This document shows, in pieces, positions 28,246 through 39,102 of a stretch of DNA of 64,000 bases. The position numbers were made by a program, and so were the translations under genes. How positions within the stretch are numbered: position 1 is the first letter of the stretch; the number at the start of each line of letters is the position of its first letter. This DNA comes from Alistipes putredinis (lineage in GTDB: Bacteria > Bacteroidota > Bacteroidia > Bacteroidales > Rikenellaceae), in contig CP091730.1 of NCBI GenBank assembly GCA_022009915.1, positions 1,426,001 to 1,490,000 on the forward strand, given 5' to 3'. A model generated the notes under the pieces. That model did not search any database and was not told the DNA's origin. It saw nothing but the letters and a program-made list of their open reading frames with translations.

Positions 28246-29696
28246 CTACTTGTTGTTTATCAACGTATATGTCACTACGATATCTATCGGCTGATCGCTT
28301 CCGTATCCTTTCAGCGCCACATCTCCGAATCCGAAGAAGTCGTATGCCGAAGAGGAGAGGTAGAATACGTCCGACAGGCGGCTGTCGCTGTCCTCTGGCA
28401 GTGTCTCGTTCGCCATAAGATGCTGTATATAGGATGTGATGTTGAGCGGATAGTAATAGTTGCTTCTGTTGAGGTATCCGTTGTATGGCAGCACGTATGA
28501 TGCGTCGGATGCTTGCGTGCTCTTCTCGTAGGCGTACATGTAGTCCGGAATGGGGGGTCATGTTGCGGATGTTCAGATAGGAGCCAAGACGTGTCGGTGC
28601 GGCGTTGAGTCCGTCCACCGTCTGGTCGGCTATGCGTATGTACATGGTCGCCTGATTAATCATTATGCTGAGCGTGTCGCCGTCGATTATGCGGAGTTTG
28701 TAGAGCTGCTGTGCCACATCGTCCAGAGCAAGACGTGTATCCAAGCCGCCCATCATCTGTACGTAGCATTCCGGCTGAACGGTGACGGTGTCGGTGAAAT
28801 CGTCGGTTTGTGCTTGCAGTGTGCCGAGCGGGGTCCCCGTGTAGTCGAAATCCACGATGTTGATAGACAGATTGCCGTATTTGGTTCCGTCCAGCATGCT
28901 GTATACGGCGGAAAGAGTGTCGTGGATGAGCGTATGGTCGATAGAATCGTGGTCCCTTACGTTGAGCACCATGTATGTCTTGGAGGACGAAAGCGACCAG
29001 ACGTAAGTGGCGGCATCGCGCGGCGACTCGTTTACCGGTCTGATGTACAGACCGTTGTATGTTTTATGAAAAAGCGAGTCGTTGCGATATATGGCGGTGT
29101 CGAGCCTTTACCAGCGATCTCCATGAATTCGCGTCCCTAAGGCCGTCGGTTCGAGAGCCGTCACCAGATTCTCTTTTTCCGGAATGCTTGAAAGTGAAGA
29201 GCACCTCATCCTCCTTGATGAAACGCGAAATAGGGAAGTTGGAGTAATATGTCGAATCGACGCTGAGCGTATCGCAGTACACGCGCAGCACTTCGAAAGT
29301 CTGCTCCACGTCGGTGTTCCCGTGAGTGTTGTCGATTGCGAGTGCCAGATAGAGCGTGTCCACGATTGGGTCCAGACCGAAACCGGTCTTATAAGGTATC
29401 GACGAGGGAAGGAACTGTATGACGAAACTGTTGCGGCGCTCGCCGTACACCGATGAATACTCTTTGCCGGCGTAGGCGTATTCCAGATTGGACGAGACTA
29501 TCGAATCGAATCGGTACAAGTATGTCTTGACTCCGCTCAATGTGTCTATGTGCACGGTCATCTTTTGGTCGTTGGGCACTATGTTGTGTCCAATCGAGTC
29601 GTCCACCTTTGTGCATCCGTTGGCCGAAAAGACGAAAACCGCGATTGTCGAGAGTGCTATTGCGAGGTCCGAGAATTTACTTGATAATTTCATCAT
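28246..29696 (-). CDS. DUF4270 outer-membrane lipoprotein (frameshifted)
   Basis: About 483 residues. Signal sequence MKLSSKFSDLAIALSTIAVF followed by the lipobox-like SANGC, then KVDDSIGHNIVPNDQKMTVH, as in DUF4270 proteins. Breaks near 29110 and 28548 split it; later pieces are beta-rich (GLDTRLALDDVAQQLYKLRI, SYVLPYNGYLNRSNYYYPLN) and the end is IDIVVTYTLINNK. In Bacteroidota this family commonly follows the GT5 glycogen-synthase-like gene, as here, with the start overlapping that gene by 20 bp. Function unknown; lipid anchoring is inferred from the cysteine. Confidence 0.8.
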
Positions 29697-30498
29697 AGAG
29701 TTTCTGGTATGAATCCACGTATTGGTTGTCAGACCTGTCGCACGGTAGACTTAGTGTCGGCTTGCCGCTCTTTTTCCAGATATTCCAAAATGCCGGCATC
29801 CACGTTTTTACCTTCGATGACTATTGCGTCTGCATAGTCGATAACGAGTTTGGCGAGATTTTTGGTATGAAGGGTTCTCGATAATTTGCAGTTTGGGGTC
29901 GTCGATTCCTTCATTTTTCTATCTTGGTCTTGAAATCGTCGTTCAGATTCCGGACGAAACCGTCGTCGTACAGCGAGGCTACGATTTTCACATTTTTGAA
30001 ACAGAGGGTCGTCAGCAAACGTATTTTTTTCAGGTATATCGGAATCACCGACGAGAACCATCCGTGGCAGTGTACGATTTGGGGCTGCCATCTCAGCCTT
30101 TTTCACCGTTTCGAGAACGCCTCTTGCAAAAATATCGCCCGCTCGTCATTGTCGGCAAACTCCGTGCCCGAAGCGCCGCACAGCGTGGCCTTGCGGTTGA
30201 AGTAGTCGTCATTGTCGATGAAATAAATCTGTACGCGGGCAGACGGAATCGAGGCCACCTTTATTATCAGCTGGTGGTCGTTGTCGTCTATTATGAGGTT
30301 CATGCCTGAAAGACGTATGACCTCGTGCAGCTGATTGCGCCTTTCGTTTATGCAGCCGTAACGGGGCATGAAAGTGCGAATCTCGTTGCCTCTCTCCTGC
30401 ATTGCCTGCACCATATGCCGGCAATGGTTCGCCATGTCGGAATCCGGCAGGTAGGGAGAGATTTCCTGACATACGTACAGAATTTTGCTTTTGCTCAT
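29677..30498 (-). CDS. glycogen/starch synthase-like GT5 domain protein, short form (frameshifted)
   Basis: About 273 residues. It matches the GT5 catalytic-domain N-terminus: KILYVCQEISPYLPDSDMAN, NEIRTFMPRYGCINERRNQL and IVHCHGWFSS. Full glycogen synthases have about 480 residues with a second GT1-type domain; this short form lacks it but is widespread in Bacteroidota, so it is probably not truncated. Breaks near 30105, 29930 and 29770 (A run one too long); corrected, the C-terminus is KSGKPTLSLPCDRSDNQYVD and ends DEIIK. Without the second domain glycogen synthesis is doubtful; a binding or regulatory role is possible. Operon with DUF4270. Confidence 0.85.
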
Positions 30499-30530
30499 AA
30501 TGCTGGAAAAGACGTAATTGTATCCGGTTG

Positions 30531-30538
30531 CAAAGGTA
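30531..30538 (-). promoter_or_regulatory. -7 element for the GT5/DUF4270 operon
   Basis: TACCTTTG on the minus strand fits TAnnTTTG and lies 32 nt upstream of the GT5 start. The -33 region is not clear. Confidence 0.45.
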
Positions 30539-30570
30539 AGGAAAAAAACGGGTAAAGAAAAGTTTTGCGT

Positions 30571-31623
30571 CTATAAAATCAGCATGGCGTCGCCGTACGT
30601 GCCGAATCGGTACCCCTCCTTTATTGCCTCGTCGTATGCTTTCATAATCAAATCGTAACCTCCGAAAGCCACCACCATCATCAGTTGCGTGGAGTAGGGC
30701 AGATGGAAGTTCGAAATCATCGAGTCGGCGACCGAAAATTCATAGGGGTGGAAGATGAACTTGTTGGTCCACCCTTCGTAGGGTTTGAGCCGTCCGTTTA
30801 TGGATACGGAACTTTCGATTGCACGCATCACGGTCGTTCCCACGGCGCAGACCTTGCGCCCCTTGTCCTTGCAGGCATTGACAATGGATGCGGCCTGTTC
30901 GGTTATGAATATCTGCTCGGAGTCCATTTTGTGTTTGGTCAAATCCTCCACATCGACGGTGCGGAAGTTGCCCAGACCGACATGAAGCGTTATTTCGGCC
31001 GTATTGATGCCTTTTATCTCCATGCGTTTGAGCAGGTGCTTGCTGAAATGAAGTCCTGCCGTCGGTGCGGCTACGGCGCCTTCGTTTTTCGCGAATATGG
31101 TTTGGTAGCGCTCTGCGTCCAGCGGCTCCACCTTGCTGCGCACCCATTTCGGCAGAGGGGTCTCGCCGAGTCTGGTAGAGTACTTTCTTGAATTCGTCGT
31201 GCGGTCCGTCGTAAAGGAAACGCAGCGTTCTGCCGCGCGAGGTGGTGTTGTCTATCACTTCGGCCACCAGCATGTCGTTGTCTCCGAAGTAGAGTTTGTT
31301 GCCTATGCGGATTTTACGCGCCGGATCTACGAGCACGTCCCATAGTTTTAGGTCCGCATTGAGTTCGCGCAACAGGAAAATCTCAATCTCGGCGCCTGTC
31401 TTTTCCTTGTTGCCGTACAGACGGGCGGGGAACACTTTCGTGTTGTTGAGTATGAAGACGTCCTGAGGACTGAAATATTCTATTACGTCTTTGAATATCC
31501 TGTGCGTGATTTTTGCCGGTTGCCCTGTTCACGACCATAAGACGCGATTCGTCTCTGTTTTCCGTCGGATATTGGGCCAGTAGTTCGGTTTTTGAACGGG
31601 TAGCTGTACTGAGATAACTTCAT
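30571..31623 (-). CDS. queA: tRNA preQ1(34) S-adenosylmethionine ribosyltransferase-isomerase (frameshifted)
   Basis: About 350 residues, the standard QueA length. It adds the ribosyl moiety of SAM to preQ1 in tRNA to form epoxyqueuosine. After corrections the N-terminus is MKLSQYSYPFKNELLAQYPT, then SRLMVVNRATGKITHRIF and DVFILNNTKVFPARLYGN. The C-terminal half has AAPTAGLHFSKHLLKRM and EITLHVGLGNFRTVDVEDL. Breaks near 31593, 31516 and 31175. It starts 49 nt after truB ends, so it belongs to the truB-uppP operon. Confidence 0.93.
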
Positions 31624-31672
31624 ATTTACTTTTTCCGGAATAAACAAATATCTATATCACTACGCGAAAAAA

Positions 31673-32384
31673 TCAATTTTGTTTCGTTTCGGAGAGAATT
31701 TTTATTATTTCCTCCATTTTAAGAGCGCTTTTTTCGTCGTATTCGCCGCTTCTGGTGCGCCTGAGAGAACTCAGATACGCTCCGCTGCCGAGTTTCTCGC
31801 CGATTTCTCTTGCCAGCGAGCGGATGTAGGTCCCCTTGCTGCATTCCACTCGTATCTTTATTCTGGGAGGAGCGAATTCGAGCAGCTCCATGCCGTAAAT
31901 GTTAATCAATGCCTGACGCATGGCGACCTGCTCGCCTTCGCGTGCGTATTCGTATGCGCGTTTGCCGTCCATCTTCTTGGCGGAATATACGGGCGGGGTT
32001 TGCAGACGCTCGCCGCACAGCTCTTCCAATGCCCGCTTTACGTCCGTCTCTGTTATATGCTCCCACGGGTATGTCATATCGACCGGATGATCCATGTCGA
32101 AACTCGGGGTCGTGGCGCCCAGAATCATTTCGGCAACGTAATCTTTCATGTTAGCCTGCAACTGCTCTACGCGCTTTATGGCATTTTCCCACGCACACTA
32201 TCAGTATGCCTGTCGCCAGTGGGTCGAGCGTGCCGGCATGGCCGACCTTGATTTTTCGGAAGCCCAGTTTTTCGATTGAGAACTTTATTTTGCGCACTAC
32301 GTCCGTAGATGTCCACCCCAGAGGCTTGTCCACGCATACGACGCAACCGGCCGGAAAGTCGGTATCGGCGGAGAAATGTATCAT
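31673..32384 (-). CDS. truB: tRNA pseudouridine(55) synthase TruB (frameshifted)
   Basis: About 236 residues. Catalytic motif VGHAGTLDPLATGIL contains the nucleophilic aspartate; DKPLGWTSTDVVRKIK and ALEELCGERLQTPPVYSAKK, KGTYIRSLAREIGEKL are family motifs. One insertion near 32187 breaks the frame (712 bp, 3n+1), between LIVCVGK and AIKRVEQLQ. Its ATG overlaps the uppP stop. It makes pseudouridine 55 in the T loop of tRNAs. Confidence 0.93.
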
Positions 32385-33181
32385 TATACGAAATAGTATA
32401 TTACCGAACCGAGTCCCACCGCAGCGCAGTAAATCGAAAACCAGATGAGTTTGCTGCGTTTGACTATCTCTATCATGAATCGGCAGGCGAGACATCCTAC
32501 GATGAATGCCGAAAGGAATCCGCCGGCGAGCGGGGCGAAGCCGATGTTTGCTTCGGCAGCAAAGTTGCCCGACACGATTTCTAAAAACGCCTCTCCGAGA
32601 ATCGGCAGCAGAATCATGAGAAAGGAGAATTGCGCCACGCTCTCTTTTTTATCGCCGAGCAGCAGACCAGTTGCAATGGTGCTTCCCGAGCGGCTCAGAC
32701 CCGGCATTGCCGCGCACGCTTGGGCAATACCGATAACTAAGGCGTCCGTGTAGGTTATCTTATCCTTTTGTCTGGGCTTGGCATAGTATGCGAACGCGAG
32801 AAGCGCTGCCGTGAGCAGCAGCATGGCTCCGACTATCAGTACGATGTATGGCGAAGAGAGCATCGCGTCGATGTCGTCCTTGAATGCGAACCCGACGATT
32901 CCGATAGGTATCATCGAGAGTATGATTTTCAGTACGTAGGCCGTCTGTTCATTGTATCGGAACATGAACAGACCCTTGAACAGATATGCCACCTGACTGC
33001 GCAGGACCACGATTGTGCTCAGAACCGTCGCCACGTGAAGCGCCACGTCGAAGGTCAGGTTGTTGTCGATTTCGATTCCCATAATCTCTTTGGCCAGTTG
33101 CAGATGTCCGCTGCTGCTTACGGGCAGAAATTCCGTAACGCCCTGCACAATGCCAAGAAGTATCGCTTCGAGTAAGTCCAT
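32384..33181 (-). CDS. uppP: undecaprenyl-diphosphate phosphatase
   Basis: An intact 265-residue integral membrane protein. Signature motifs EFLPVSSSGHLQLAKEI near residue 17 and PGLSRSGSTIATGLLLG near residue 158 are those of UppP/BacA. It dephosphorylates undecaprenyl diphosphate so that the lipid carrier can be reused for peptidoglycan and glycan export. Around eight hydrophobic segments are visible. It is followed directly by truB and preceded 9 nt by the DUF3098 gene; the same DUF3098-uppP-truB order is common in Bacteroidota. Confidence 0.96.
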   Translation of the reverse strand: MDLLEAILLGIVQGVTEFLPVSSSGHLQLAKEIMGIEIDNNLTFDVALHVATVLSTIVVLRSQVAYLFKGLFMFRYNEQTAYVLKIILSMIPIGIVGFAFKDDIDAMLSSPYIVLIVGAMLLLTAALLAFAYYAKPRQKDKITYTDALVIGIAQACAAMPGLSRSGSTIATGLLLGDKKESVAQFSFLMILLPILGEAFLEIVSGNFAAEANIGFAPLAGGFLSAFIVGCLACRFMIEIVKRSKLIWFSIYCAAVGLGSVIYYFV

Positions 33182-33190
33182 ATGGAAAGT

Positions 33191-33439
33191 TTAGAATTTT
33201 TTGAGTATGGCGTAAATTTCGAATGCGAAACCCGCTATGACCAGTATGGGGGCCAGCGTAATGCGGCGGAAACTGAACATCGCTGTGTTGAATACGGACG
33301 GGTCGTCGCTGCCGCCTCCGGTCATGAGTATGAATCCGAGAATAATTATCCCTGCGCCGACAAGCATCAGTACGTAGTTTTTCTTGCCAAGCGCCATGCG
33401 GCTTTCGGCCTTGCCGCTGTCTTTTACCTCTTTTGCCAT
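33191..33439 (-). CDS. DUF3098 small membrane protein
   Basis: An intact 82-residue protein with a hydrophilic start, two transmembrane helices (YVLMLVGAGIIILGFILMTG and LAPILVIAGFAFEIYAIL) and the motif GGGSDDPSVFNTAMFSFRRI between them, which is the DUF3098 signature. It sits between FtsX and UppP in an envelope-related operon. Function unknown. Confidence 0.9.
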   Translation of the reverse strand: MAKEVKDSGKAESRMALGKKNYVLMLVGAGIIILGFILMTGGGSDDPSVFNTAMFSFRRITLAPILVIAGFAFEIYAILKKF

Positions 33440-33456
33440 TTTCGTTTTTTCTCTGT

Positions 33457-34332
33457 TTAGTACATGTACATTTTTCCGGTCGGCATCCGAATGAATTTAT
33501 CGACTGCCAAATCGGTGAATACCACCGAAATAATCACGCCTCCCGCTATCATGCCCGCTACTATGTATAGGTTGAGCGAGCCTCCCGTAAGATTTATCTC
33601 TGGTAGGCCTTCGTGCAGACCGGCCACCATTGCCAGAAACATCGCCGAAGCTATCAGTCCGGCGTAAATGCCGTGTTTTGCAGCCGATGCGAGAAATGGC
33701 CGCTTGATGAATGAGCGCGTGGCGCCGACCAGCTTCATGGTATTGATAAGGTGTCTGCGGGCGACTATGGTCATCCGCAGCGTGTTGTTCAGAAGTATGA
33801 GCGATATTGCGAACAGCGCCGCACCGAACAGCAGCGTTACAAAGTTGAACTTGCCCAGATTGGTGCCTATCTGTTCGATTATGTTCTTTTGGTAGACTAC
33901 CTCGTCCACTCCCTGCAATCCCGCAACGTACTTTTCGAACTCCTCGACGGTGCGCTTGTCGGACCCTTCCGCTTTGAGGCCCACCTCGAAGCAGTCGGGC
34001 AGTGGATTGCCGGACAGGAACTCCTCGAAGTCGCTGCCGATATATTGCTTGAAGTCCTCGGCCGCCTGCTCTTTGGATATGAACTCGGTCTTTTTTACCT
34101 CTTCGCGGGATTTTATCTCCCTTTCTATCGTTTTCAGCTGCTCATCAGTGGTGTCGTCTCTGAGCATTACGTACACGGAGATGCTCTCTTTCAGCCGGTC
34201 GCTGGCCCTCAGCGCGTTCAGTATCAAAAACGATACTGCGCCGAGCAGGAACAGCACCATTGCGATGCTTACCGTAGAGATTATGTAAGAGTTTCTGACT
34301 TTGCGTTTGAGCCTTTTATCGTCTTTTTGCAT
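33457..34332 (-). CDS. ftsX: cell-division protein FtsX (ABC transporter permease)
   Basis: An intact 291-residue protein. One N-terminal TM helix (YIISTVSIAMVLFLLGAVSF), an extracytoplasmic domain with KESISVYVMLRDDTTDEQL and VEEFEKYVAGLQGVDEVVYQ, then three TM helices in the FtsX permease domain (LLFGAALFAISLILLNNTLR, AGLIASAMFLAMVAG, LYIVAGMIAGGVIISVVF). FtsX with FtsE activates septal peptidoglycan hydrolases; no ftsE is in the window, which is usual because it lies elsewhere. As read, the frame is joined upstream to the YfhO gene by an indel; ATG 34332 is the natural start. Confidence 0.93.
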   Translation of the reverse strand: MQKDDKRLKRKVRNSYIISTVSIAMVLFLLGAVSFLILNALRASDRLKESISVYVMLRDDTTDEQLKTIEREIKSREEVKKTEFISKEQAAEDFKQYIGSDFEEFLSGNPLPDCFEVGLKAEGSDKRTVEEFEKYVAGLQGVDEVVYQKNIIEQIGTNLGKFNFVTLLFGAALFAISLILLNNTLRMTIVARRHLINTMKLVGATRSFIKRPFLASAAKHGIYAGLIASAMFLAMVAGLHEGLPEINLTGGSLNLYIVAGMIAGGVIISVVFTDLAVDKFIRMPTGKMYMY

Positions 34333-34358
34333 TGCCTTGACTTGTTTCTTTATTGCGT

Positions 34359-36755
34359 CTATGTACGAAAAACGGCCGTAACCGCACCTGCTACGGCGAG
34401 CAGAATGATTATCGAGCAGGAGAGCGTGACGGCTTCTATCGTTTTTGAATCTCGGAGCCGCGAACTTCCACTCGATGACATGCTCTCCGGCCGGAATAAC
34501 CAGACCCCGCAGTATGTAGTCGGCCCTGAAATATGGAACCTGCTCTCCGTCGATGTATGCGCTCCAACCCTTGTCGTAGTATATTTCCGAGAATACGGCC
34601 ACTTCCTCGAATTGCGAATCTGAAACGTATCGCTGGTAGTTGGGGCGGTAGTCGGTAATCGCAATCGAGGCCAAGGTATCCGTACCTTCGAAATCAACGC
34701 CTTCGACGGCCCCGATGAAACGGCTTTCCACCACGGCTTCGCGTTTGGTGTCTATGTTCCCGAGCGCGGTTATCTCCTGTTCGGCCCCCTCGACCCTGTA
34801 AATTTTGTCCACGAACCATGCGGCACCGTTACGGTCCGGATTTTCCTGAACGGAGAGCCGCCCGTCCTTGTCGGCCGAGATGACGTATTTGGTGTTTAGC
34901 ATGTCGTATATCTCCCAATCCATTTTGGAGAGGTAGCGGTCTATCAGGTCCTGATAACGGCTGAGCTTGGCTCCGTGGTAACCGCCGACCGAGCGGTGGA
35001 AGTACGACGTGGTGGCGTCGTTGAACGGACTTACGGTGGTGTTGAGTACCCTGAATCCGGGCTCCTTGTCGGCCAGAATCAGTTTGTCGGCTTCGGTAGG
35101 TCGGATAACGGACTTGTCGGGATTCTGAAAGGCATCGCGTGAAAGATAACGCAGATCGACCGGCAGCATGTCCGCGCAGACGAGTACTCCCATAACGGAG
35201 ACGAATGCCCAGCGTTTGAGCTTGCCGGCGCCGAAAAAGAAACACCGCCGCTGCTGCCAGTACGACGAAAAATCAGCGAACGCAGACTTCCCTGTTCGGA
35301 GCATTGCAGCCCGCTCGGTCTGCATGGCTGCGACCACATCGTCGGGCAGCCTGTGCGTCTGTCGGTGAGGAGAACCCGAACAGTGCTCCGCCGAACAGCG
35401 CGAAGAAAAGCGCTATGCCTCCCGTCAGCCCTCCGGCCCATAGAAGCCCTTTTTTCAGACGTGCACCGTCTATCTCTCCTTTCCACAAGTCGGATAGGAG
35501 CAGGGCGGCTGCGAAAGGCATGCTCCATTCCAAAACCGCCAGTGTCATGGATACGGTTCTGAATTTGTTGTACCCGGGCAGTATTTTGAACGCCAATTCC
35601 GTGAACCACATCATGTTGCGTCCCCATGCCAGAAACAGTGCCAGAACACTGACAGCCAGAATCCACCATTTGCGGCGCCCTTGAAGCACGAACAGCCCCA
35701 GAACGCAAAGGAATACCGTAACGGCGCCGATATATGTGGGTCCGGCCGTGAATGGCTGCTCGCCCCAGTACGACGGGAGTTGAACGGCGATTTGCCGCGC
35801 TCCGTATTTGGCGAGGGACTGCGCCACGGGGCCGTCGTCCGAAAAACCGCCGTTGTGGCTTCCGCCCATGAAATCGGCAATGAACATGTTCAGACTCTCG
35901 GTCTTACCGTAACTCCATCCGGTCGCATAGTCCAAATCCAGCCCTTTGCTTTCGGTGCCGGAGGCGGCAAGTTCCGAACCGCCGCGCATCGTGTCTTTCG
36001 AATGTTCGGCCGTGTACCACAGCGATGAGAAATTGGAGCCCACTGCCAAAACCGCCGCAAGGGCGAGCAGAGCGGTGGTTTTCGCGAAACGCGGTACCGT
36101 GCGGTTTTTGACGGCCTCTACGGCTTCGTTGATGCAGAACGCCGCGATGACCAGCAGAAAATAGTATGTGATTTGGAAATGCGAACTGCCGATTTCCAGC
36201 GATGCGAACAGCGCGGCAAGAGCGCTGCCTATCCACATGTTGGAGCGATAGGCGTAGAATATGGCCCCGAGCATCAGTGGCGCGTATGCCAGTGCCCACA
36301 TCTTGGTGATATGCCCTGCACCGATGATTATGAAAAAGTAGGTTGAAAGGCCGTATGCCAGCGACGGCACGATGCCTATCCATGGATTTACGCCTGCCAG
36401 CAGGAGCATGCCCCAGAAACTGAGCATGGCCAGCAGTATGAATGAAATCGGCTGTCCGATGAGGCCGAGCACCTTGTTCACGCCGTGTTTGATTATCATG
36501 GCGGGATACTGTACCGTAATCAGATATGCCGGCATGCCTCCGAACATGCTGCCGTTCCATTGCGGGTCTTCGCCGTATGCGAGCCGGTGATCCTTGATGT
36601 CTCGGCTCATGCCTTCGTACTGGATGACGTCGTGAGCCGGAAGCACCTTTGCCTTCGAGTTGCGGATAGAAGCAGATTGCCGTAACGGTGAAAAACACGA
36701 TTGCCGCCACCACGTAGGCCGCTGCTCCCTTTATCGAAAATCTTTTGAGATTCAT
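34359..36755 (-). CDS. YfhO family integral membrane protein (frameshifted)
   Basis: About 798 residues. N-terminus MNLKRFSIKGAAAYVVAAIV, a long run of TM helices with the GT-C-like loop LPAHDVIQYEGMSRDIKDHR, PQWNGSMFGGMPAYLIT and GAGHITKMWALAYAPLMLGA, then a large C-terminal extracytoplasmic domain (RVLNTTVSPFNDATTSYFHR, DWEIYDMLNTKYVISADKDG, FSEIYYDKGWSAYIDGEQVP) and a final TM helix. Breaks near 36650, 35330 and 34450. Family members are linked to glycosylation of teichoic or surface polymers in Gram-positives; the Bacteroidota role is unproven. It is 26 nt upstream of ftsX and divergent from the polyprenyl synthase gene. Confidence 0.88.
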
Positions 36756-36801
36756 TGATGTCTGCCCGAAGTTAATGAAAACGCAAAGTAACGAAAAAAA
36801 G

Positions 36802-36831
36802 TTGGTAATTGAAATTTTTGCCGTACATTTG
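36802..36831 (+). promoter_or_regulatory. promoter of the polyprenyl synthase gene
   Basis: TTG at 36802-36804, a 19-nt spacer, and TACATTTG at 36824-36831 match the Bacteroidota consensus, 22 nt before the start codon at 36854. Confidence 0.65.
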
Positions 36832-36853
36832 TTCTCCCAAAACGATTCAGCCG

Positions 36854-37837
36854 ATGAGTGTGCTCGACGATATACGCAAACCCGTGCTCGAAGATATAGA
36901 TGCCTACGGAACATTTCTCAAACGTAACGTGATTTCCGACAGGCCGTTCGTTTCTGATATTCTGGATTATATTTTCGAGAATCGCGGCAAGGGCATACGG
37001 CCGCTTCTTGTTATGCTTTCGGCCGGCATGCACTCCTCGTGCGGCCTGGGGCCGCGAACCCATACGGCCTGTCTGCTGGTGGACATGCTCCATACGGCTT
37101 CGCTCATACACGACGACGTGATAGACCATTCCGACATGAGGCACGGAAAACCGTCGGTAAACAGCCGCTGGGGCAATCACAACGCCGTTCTGGCCGGAGA
37201 CTACATAATCGCCAAGGCCCTCGATACGGGACTGCACAGCGGTCAGTTCGACATAGTGACCTATGTAACGCACTCTCTGGGTCTGCTCTGCGAGGGTGAA
37301 CTCGTGCAGGGCGACCATGTCGCGAGACTGGACATGACGCGCGACGTCTATTTCGATGTGATATATCGCAAGACGGCATCGCTTATCGCCGCCAGCGGCG
37401 GAGTTAGGGGCCTTGTCCGTAGGGGCGTCGCGCGATAAGGTGGAGGGCATGAATCTTTTTCGGCAAATATGTCGGTCTGGCTTTCCAGATAAAGCGACGA
37501 CATATTGGATTACGATTTGGATGCGGACACCGGCAAGCCTTCGTGCATCGACCTTCGCGAACGGAAAATCACGCTTCCGCTCCTGCACGTGCTCGAAAAC
37601 TCTTCCGAAAGCCGCCGGAATGAACTGTTGGAAAAACTCGCCGCCATCGATTCGCATCCTGAAAACGAACTCTATATCCACGATGTCGTTGTGGAAGAGG
37701 GCGGAATCGAAGCGGCGGAGGACGCGATGCACGGTTTCCTGTCGCGTGCCGCCTCCATACTCTCGCAATACCCCCAATCGCCGTATCGTGATTCGTTAGT
37801 GCTGCTCTGCGGTTACGTCGCCGACAGAGAGAAATAA
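36854..37837 (+). CDS. polyprenyl diphosphate synthase (frameshifted)
   Basis: About 327 residues. First aspartate-rich motif LIHDDVIDHSDMRHGKPS, GKGIRPLLVMLSAGMH near the start, and second motif QIKDDILDYDLD, of trans-prenyl synthases. Breaks at about 37410, 37463 and 37490 cancel out; the corrected middle has SRDKVEGMNLF. These enzymes extend farnesyl diphosphate to make the side chain of menaquinone (octaprenyl or similar); chain length cannot be told. Single gene with its own promoter and terminator. Confidence 0.9.
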
Positions 37838-37850
37838 CGGCCGAATCTGT

Positions 37851-37895
37851 AAAAAAACGCATCCGGAATACTTTGAATATTCCGGATGCGTTTTT
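37851..37895. terminator. bidirectional terminator, first copy of a mirrored hairpin
   Basis: An 18-bp stem with a 7-nt loop, A7 on its left and T5 on its right, ends the polyprenyl synthase gene and the convergent lipoprotein gene. Its central 23 bases (37863-37885) are the exact reverse complement of those in the hairpin at 41100-41122. Confidence 0.85.
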
Positions 37896-37904
37896 AATAG
37901 GCTG

Positions 37905-39068
37905 CTATCTGTTCGACAGCGTTATAGTTATTCTGCTGCGCCTTTTTACCGCATTATCGAACGTGTCTTGCATGATGCAGTAGTACTGCACTTCATTTAT
38001 AAAAGGAACCAAACTCTGGCCTGCCACTGTATAGAGCAGGTAGTTGAATTGCCAGGCATTGACTTTGGTCTGTTTCGTGTCGAGGAGCGACAGGAATGTA
38101 GAGTTGCCCTCTTGGTGTACTATGACGTTGTCCTTATCGTATCCAAGACTGAGCGCGAGCCGTTTCAGATACTCTTTGTTTGCATCGGTTTTCAGAGCCA
38201 CGCGCGTCGAGGGCGTGCAGAACGCATACACGCTGCCGTGAATGGCGCTCCCGGTTTTATATCCGCCGCCGCGTGCGAACAAAATATCGTCGCCGAGCGG
38301 GGCAATTACCTTGTCGTAGTCGCAATCTTTCAAAACCACAGCCTTGCAGTCTTCTACCGCCACCGGCGCTATATATGGCCGGAACATGGCAGTCACTGTG
38401 CCGTTGGGGCTAATCAAACCGCCGACACCGTCTTCATCGATGAAAACACACCTCTCGTCCGCATCGGCTGCCGCTTTGAGGAGATGCAGTTTGGAACGTT
38501 CCATAACTACCAAGTAGGCGTCTTTTTATCTCGTCCACCGGATGCAGAATTACGGAATAATCGCCGTCTTTGTATGTCGGTTCGATATACGACATCGGGG
38601 GAATCTGCATTGTATTGAAATCCATATCGTAGGAAATGTCGCACTCGATGGCGTCGGGGTCGAAAAGATTCTCTACGCAGACAAACAGGCTCCACTGCGA
38701 GGGAAGTACGCAGTCGGAATTTTTCACTTTGCCTTTGACGGCGAGTTTATGCACTCCGTTTTCGACATAAAATTCGGTCTGAAAACTCTCTATTTCGGCT
38801 GGCGCTACGCCTGTCAGCGCAATGATGCCCTTGCCGTCGAGATCCAAATCGGGCATTTCCATACCTTCTGTTTCGCATAACTCGGCGAGCTGCCAATCGA
38901 GCTGGTAGAAGTATGCCGAATCGAACGTCAGATGCGTAAAATTCTTATCAGCAAGAACCGCTTCCGAGGTGTAGGTCTCTCTTGCGGGAGGAGTATTCGG
39001 ATTATCCTCATTTTTGCACATGACAGCAACGCCGCCATGCAGACCGATAAAATAAGAAACTGTTTCAT
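37905..39068 (-). CDS. hypothetical lipoprotein paired with a subtilase (frameshifted)
   Basis: About 387 residues. Start MKQFLILSVCMAALLSC is a lipoprotein signal with lipobox LLSC; one A is missing just after it (corrected CAKNEDNPNTPPARETYTSE) and one A is extra near 38525, so the span stays a multiple of 3. The body has an all-beta-looking first half (HKLAVKGKVKNSDCVLPSQW, DISYDMDFNTMQIPPMSYIE) and a second half with HGSVYAFCTPSTRVALKTDA. I recognise no domain. It starts 34 nt after the subtilase gene ends and shares its operon, so it may be a substrate, inhibitor or partner of the protease; that is inference. Confidence 0.65.
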
Positions 39069-39102
39069 GATAGTAGGTTTTTTTAATGTTGTTAGTCATT
39101 TT

